From contig CALFLO010000034.1 in assembly GCA_937880175.1 (NCBI GenBank), forward strand, positions 1 through 26,951: a DNA stretch of 26,951 bases. The letters are read 5' to 3'. The notes below the pieces were generated by a model that ran no database searches, had not been told where the DNA came from, and worked only from the letters and a program-made list of their open reading frames with translations. This document shows positions 24,357-26,951 of the stretch, piece by piece. Every line of letters starts with the position of its first letter. Position 1 is the stretch's first letter. The position numbers and the translations under genes are program-made. This DNA is from an uncultured Gluconobacter sp. (GTDB taxonomy: Bacteria; Pseudomonadota; Alphaproteobacteria; Acetobacterales; Acetobacteraceae).

Positions 24357-25048
24357 CTGTTAATTTCTTGAACTGAGCGTTCTGTTGTGATTCACAGGCT
24401 TACAGATGGAAGGTGGGCCAGTGAGTGATGTGTTTTTGCTATCTGAGCGTCAGATGGAACGGATCAAGCCGTTTTTCCCACTGGCACATGGGGTTCCGCG
24501 TGTGGACGACCGTCGTGTCCTGAGCGGAATCGTTTACGTGATCCGCAACGGCCTTCAGTGGAAAGGCTCACCGGACGTCGGCCTCCCTGCTTAAAAAAGG
24601 GCTTTTCCCCGCCATATCGGACGGACAAAAGGCGGCCTGAACTCAAAACTCCATGCCGTGCGTGATGGTGAAGGTCGTCCTGTTCGTCTTCATCTGACGG
24701 CGGGGCAGGTCAGTGACTTCAAAAGCGCAGACGTGCTTCTGGCAGATCTCCCCGGCGAGACAGAAGAAGTCCTTGGGGACAGAGGCTATGACAGCAACCG
24801 GATCAGAGAGTCTCTCGCAGACCGCAATATCACCGCCTGCATTCCTCCAAAGAAGAACCGAAAATCAAAGCCGCCTTACGACTGGCATCTGTATAAAAAG
24901 CGTCACCTCATCGAAAACATGTTCGCAAAACTCAAAGACTGGCGACGTGTCGCCACCAGATACGACCGATGCGCTCACACTTTCATGTCCGCTATCCACA
25001 TCGCAGCAAGCTTCATCTTCTATCTTAAAGAATGAGTCCTGAGCCTAG
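24344..25048 (+). mobile_element. IS5-family (IS427-like) insertion sequence, internally deleted
   Basis: An element of about 700 bp between terminal inverted repeats CCCTAGGCTCAGGAC (24342-24356) and its complement (25036-25050). A CTAG lies at each end (24344-24347 and 25045-25048), consistent with insertion into CTAG as in the IS427 group; the target may be TA or CTAG. Intact relatives are about 850 bp; here roughly 150 nt of the transposase gene are missing. The element sits at the broken end of tldD. Confidence 0.85.
24406..25035 (+). pseudogene. IS5-family DDE transposase, deleted and frameshifted
   Basis: The N-terminal part (VSDVFLLSERQMERIKPFF, RVDDRRVLSGIVYVIRNGLQWK) and the C-terminal part (from KGGLNSKLHAV, then LGDRGYDSN, RHLIENMFAKLKDWRR, RYDRCAHTFMSAIHIAA) are in different frames. 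The join reads from the codons for GLQWK straight into KAHRTSASLLKKG, so about 50 codons that hold the first catalytic Asp (IDATHLKAH region in relatives) are gone. A second shift lies in the C-run at about 24607-24610, between LLKKGLFP and RHIGRTKGG. The second Asp and the Glu remain. The protein cannot be active, but the element could still be moved by an intact relative. Confidence 0.88.
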
Positions 25049-25050
25049 GG
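25036..25050 (-). repeat. Right terminal inverted repeat of the IS
   Basis: GTCCTGAGCCTAGGG, the perfect complement of the left end at 24342-24356. Confidence 0.85.
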
Positions 25051-25494
25051 ATGCAGGGCCGTACGAGAACAGTAATGAAACTTTCTTAATCCAGTCAAAA
25101 AAGCGTCAGCATTGCGATTTGAGATGAAAGATTTCTGATGCTTAGCGGCGCGTTAACGAGTTTCATGCTGGCGGCCGGCAAAGAGGCGGGGTACCTTCCT
25201 TCTCGTTCGTTGAGCACAACACAAATGTCGTATAATATTTCTTATGCCAACTACCATGCTTTTTTCTGAGGATTCTGCCTTGCTGTGGAGCTCTACAGAA
25301 TCGCTTATTGAAGCGAATGGCACTTTGGCCCGTCCCACACCCTTATGAACTCTAAAAAATGCCCGAACTCATGACAAGAAATGCTTCTTGGCTTTGACGT
25401 CTTGAAGCAGGGTTTGTCAGCCAGGAGAGATCTTGATCACATCCGGATTCAGCAAACCGTTACGACCGCCCCTTAAAAAGAAAACCATTGAAAT
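25051..25494. other. AT-richer stretch without a recognisable gene
   Basis: About 440 nt between the IS and the Fic promoter. It is visibly richer in A/T than the flanking genes. I see only short frames (a 34-codon plus-strand frame from 25243, a 31-codon one from about 25381, and a 61-codon minus-strand one at 25338-25153), none with a family signature or convincing ribosome site. It does not continue tldD. It is probably a scar of rearranged DNA. Confidence 0.6.
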
Positions 25495-25548
25495 GTTATT
25501 ATAGTAACCTTTAATAAGACTATCGTTCTTTGCTTTCTGATAAAGGTT
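25495..25548 (+). promoter_or_regulatory. Inverted repeats in the Fic gene promoter
   Basis: Two nested symmetric elements precede the Fic start. GTTATTATAGTAAC (25495-25508) is an imperfect palindrome with GTTA/TAAC arms, and AACCTTTA (25506-25513) is repeated inverted as TAAAGGTT (25541-25548) across a 27-nt spacer. The second arm also contains the ribosome site AAAGG. The arrangement suggests an operator or an RNA hairpin that could hide the ribosome site. Confidence 0.5.
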
Positions 25549-25555
25549 TTAAAAC

Positions 25556-26761
25556 ATGAGGCGTACCGAATTGTCCGGAGGTGTCCGTGAACGTTTGGTC
25601 CGTCTTCCTCCCCCTTATGAGCATCACTACGGGGTTCTCCCCCTGCCCCTTCCAGAAAAAGGGATACCTCTCGGTGAAGTTACGGCACTGCATTCCCAGG
25701 CCCAACTGGCATTGGGACAGGTTGAAGAAATAGCCCGCTCCCTCCCGGATCCATACCAGATCAGTCGCATTCTCAGCCGTCGTGAAGCCGTCAGCAGTTC
25801 AGCAATGGAAGGAACGCATAGTACTCTGGATGAGCTTCTTATAGCTGACGAAGATGGTGATGAAGCAGGACAAGGACAGGCCGTACGACAGGTTCGGGAT
25901 TACGCACTGGCTCTCGAGCGTTTTGTGCCATCAGCAGTCATACAGGGCCGCCAGATCTTTCAGATCGATCTGATCCAGAACCTGCATCGTCGTGTGCTCG
26001 GGCATGATGCGGCCTACCGGGACACTCCGGGAGACTTCCGCCAGGAGGTCGTCTGGATCGGCGGCAACGGGCACATTGCCTATTCCGTCTACAATCCTCC
26101 TCCGCCGACTGAAGTCCCGCATTTTCTGGAAGACACCCTGGATTATATGCGGGAAGACGGAATGCAGATGATGACCCAGTCCCTGATTACCCGGATGGCA
26201 TTAGCCCACGCCCATTTCGAAGCCGTTCACCCTTTTCGGGACGGAAATGGCCGCGTGGGTCGGCTCTTGCTACCTTTGATGATGGCGGCCGAGAAACAGG
26301 TTCCGCTCTATCTTTCCCCGTATATCGAGCTGCACAAACAGGCTTATTATGAGGCCCTCAAACAGGCACAGCAGAAGCTACTTTGGCTCCCTCTGATTGG
26401 TTTTATGTCAAGCGCCATCGTTCAAACGGTTCAGGAGCTGTGCGTCACTCGTGAAGCTCTCCGAACCCTGCATGCCGTATGGCTGACACGTCGTACATTC
26501 CGGAAGGGATCAGCGGCCTTACGGGCTCTTGAGATCCTTGCGGCCTATCCTGTGGTGACGGCACCACGACTTGGAACCCTGCTCTCCATTTCACCCCCCG
26601 CTGCCCACACGGCGATCAGCCAGCTTTGTCAGACTGGAATCCTGCGAGAGCGGACTGGCTACGCCCGAAACCGGATTTACGCTGCGGATGACGTGCTTGG
26701 CATCCTGAACCGTCCTTTTTCAGAAGAGCCCATCGTTCCGAAAACAGACAGGTCACGCTGA
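25556..26761 (+). CDS. Fic family protein (AMPylase-type) with N-terminal inhibitory motif and C-terminal winged helix
   Basis: A 401-residue Fic protein. An N-terminal Fic_N-like domain carries the inhibitory helix motif [S/T]xxxE[G/N] as S81-SAM-E85-G86 within AVSSSAMEGTHSTLDELL. The catalytic loop is canonical, HPFRDGNGRVGR at 225-236, with the flap around VWIGGNG at 166-172. The C-terminal part (about 310-385) looks like a winged helix (ALRALEILAAYPVVTAPRLG, SPPAAHTAISQLCQTGIL), an architecture common in chromosomal Fic proteins. Fic enzymes usually transfer AMP to a hydroxyl of a target protein; Glu85 should keep this one inactive until relieved. It starts at the ATG at 25556, with AAAGG about 9 nt before it. 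It stands alone on the plus strand with no antitoxin partner visible. The target is unknown. Confidence 0.93.
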   Translation: MRRTELSGGVRERLVRLPPPYEHHYGVLPLPLPEKGIPLGEVTALHSQAQLALGQVEEIARSLPDPYQISRILSRREAVSSSAMEGTHSTLDELLIADEDGDEAGQGQAVRQVRDYALALERFVPSAVIQGRQIFQIDLIQNLHRRVLGHDAAYRDTPGDFRQEVVWIGGNGHIAYSVYNPPPPTEVPHFLEDTLDYMREDGMQMMTQSLITRMALAHAHFEAVHPFRDGNGRVGRLLLPLMMAAEKQVPLYLSPYIELHKQAYYEALKQAQQKLLWLPLIGFMSSAIVQTVQELCVTREALRTLHAVWLTRRTFRKGSAALRALEILAAYPVVTAPRLGTLLSISPPAAHTAISQLCQTGILRERTGYARNRIYAADDVLGILNRPFSEEPIVPKTDRSR

Positions 26762-26951
26762 TGTCTCTTTTTTGATAAATCGCAATGAACCTCATCAATT
26801 CACTCAGCGAGTAACTTCGGTAGCTTGCGGGAGATAACGTAACGGCATGGCCACTTTGAGGGGCAAACAGAACGGCGGCTGTTGAAGAGGGATAATTAGC
26901 ACTACAGTTGCGTTTTTGTTTTAAGGCGTGAGAGATATGCTGCTGCCTGAT
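26762..26951. other. Unassigned right end of the window
   Basis: About 190 nt after the Fic stop. A short T-run (CTTTTTT at 26765-26771) follows the stop without a clear stem, and no gene or repeat is recognised before the window ends. Confidence 0.5.

Noticed and set aside
24658..25035. The C-terminal transposase frame as a separate functional gene
   Set aside because: It lacks the N-terminal half and the first catalytic Asp; upstream fragments of the same gene are in other frames, so it is a remnant.
25153..25338. 61-codon minus-strand frame and a 34-codon plus-strand frame (25243-25347), considered as a toxin-antitoxin pair
   Set aside because: No ribosome sites in proper position, no family resemblance and no paired organisation.
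1..26951. CRISPR arrays, tRNA or rRNA genes, prophage modules
   Set aside because: No regularly spaced repeats, no cloverleaf-like or rRNA-like segments and no phage structural genes were seen on either strand.

Overview
The window looks like chromosomal DNA of an alphaproteobacterium, most likely an acetic acid bacterium (Acetobacteraceae: Gluconobacter / Gluconacetobacter / Komagataeibacter type). The basis is GC-rich coding sequence, several TonB-dependent receptors, an IS5-family (IS427-like) element and overall gene style. This is an inference; no rRNA or other firm marker is present. Everything except the IS transposase remnant and the Fic gene is read on the minus strand, so transcription runs right to left.

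Region 1 (1-7511) encodes a complete trans-4-hydroxy-L-proline degradation pathway: a 4-hydroxyproline 2-epimerase (cut by the left edge and recognised here by direct translation), a DHDPS-family pyrroline-4-hydroxy-2-carboxylate deaminase, a FadR-type GntR regulator, an alpha-ketoglutarate semialdehyde dehydrogenase, a single-subunit FAD D-hydroxyproline dehydrogenase and an MFS transporter. The end product is 2-oxoglutarate. Region 2 (7718-10920) is a two-gene unit, a TonB-dependent receptor whose stop is 1 nt from the start of a small GAF-domain protein. The palindrome TCGTATACGA (one copy with a single mismatch) lies upstream of the deaminase/epimerase unit, upstream of the dehydrogenase unit and at the start site of a predicted promoter for the receptor. 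I infer a single GntR regulon in which an outer-membrane receptor and a GAF protein serve hydroxyproline or hydroxyproline-peptide use.

Region 3 (11086-15414) is a tightly overlapping iron-siderophore operon (FoxA/FhuA-like receptor, DUF3325-like and DUF3649-like membrane proteins, PepSY protein) behind a good Fur box. Region 4 (15496-21969) holds an erythromycin-esterase-like protein, a secreted peptide-N-glycosidase A (PNGase A family), a NodD-like LysR regulator and a TonB receptor with an STN domain that ends at a strong terminator. PNGase A-type enzymes release N-glycans, including plant-type ones, from glycopeptides. With the hydroxyproline genes this suggests a locus for feeding on plant glycoproteins.

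Region 5 (22053-25050) has a hypothetical protein coupled to a thioredoxin, downstream of a tldD gene that has lost its N-terminal third at an inserted, internally deleted and frameshifted IS5-family element. Region 6 (25051-26951) is an AT-richer stretch without a recognisable gene, then a plus-strand Fic protein with an N-terminal inhibitory motif and inverted repeats in its promoter. No tRNA, rRNA, CRISPR array or prophage was seen.
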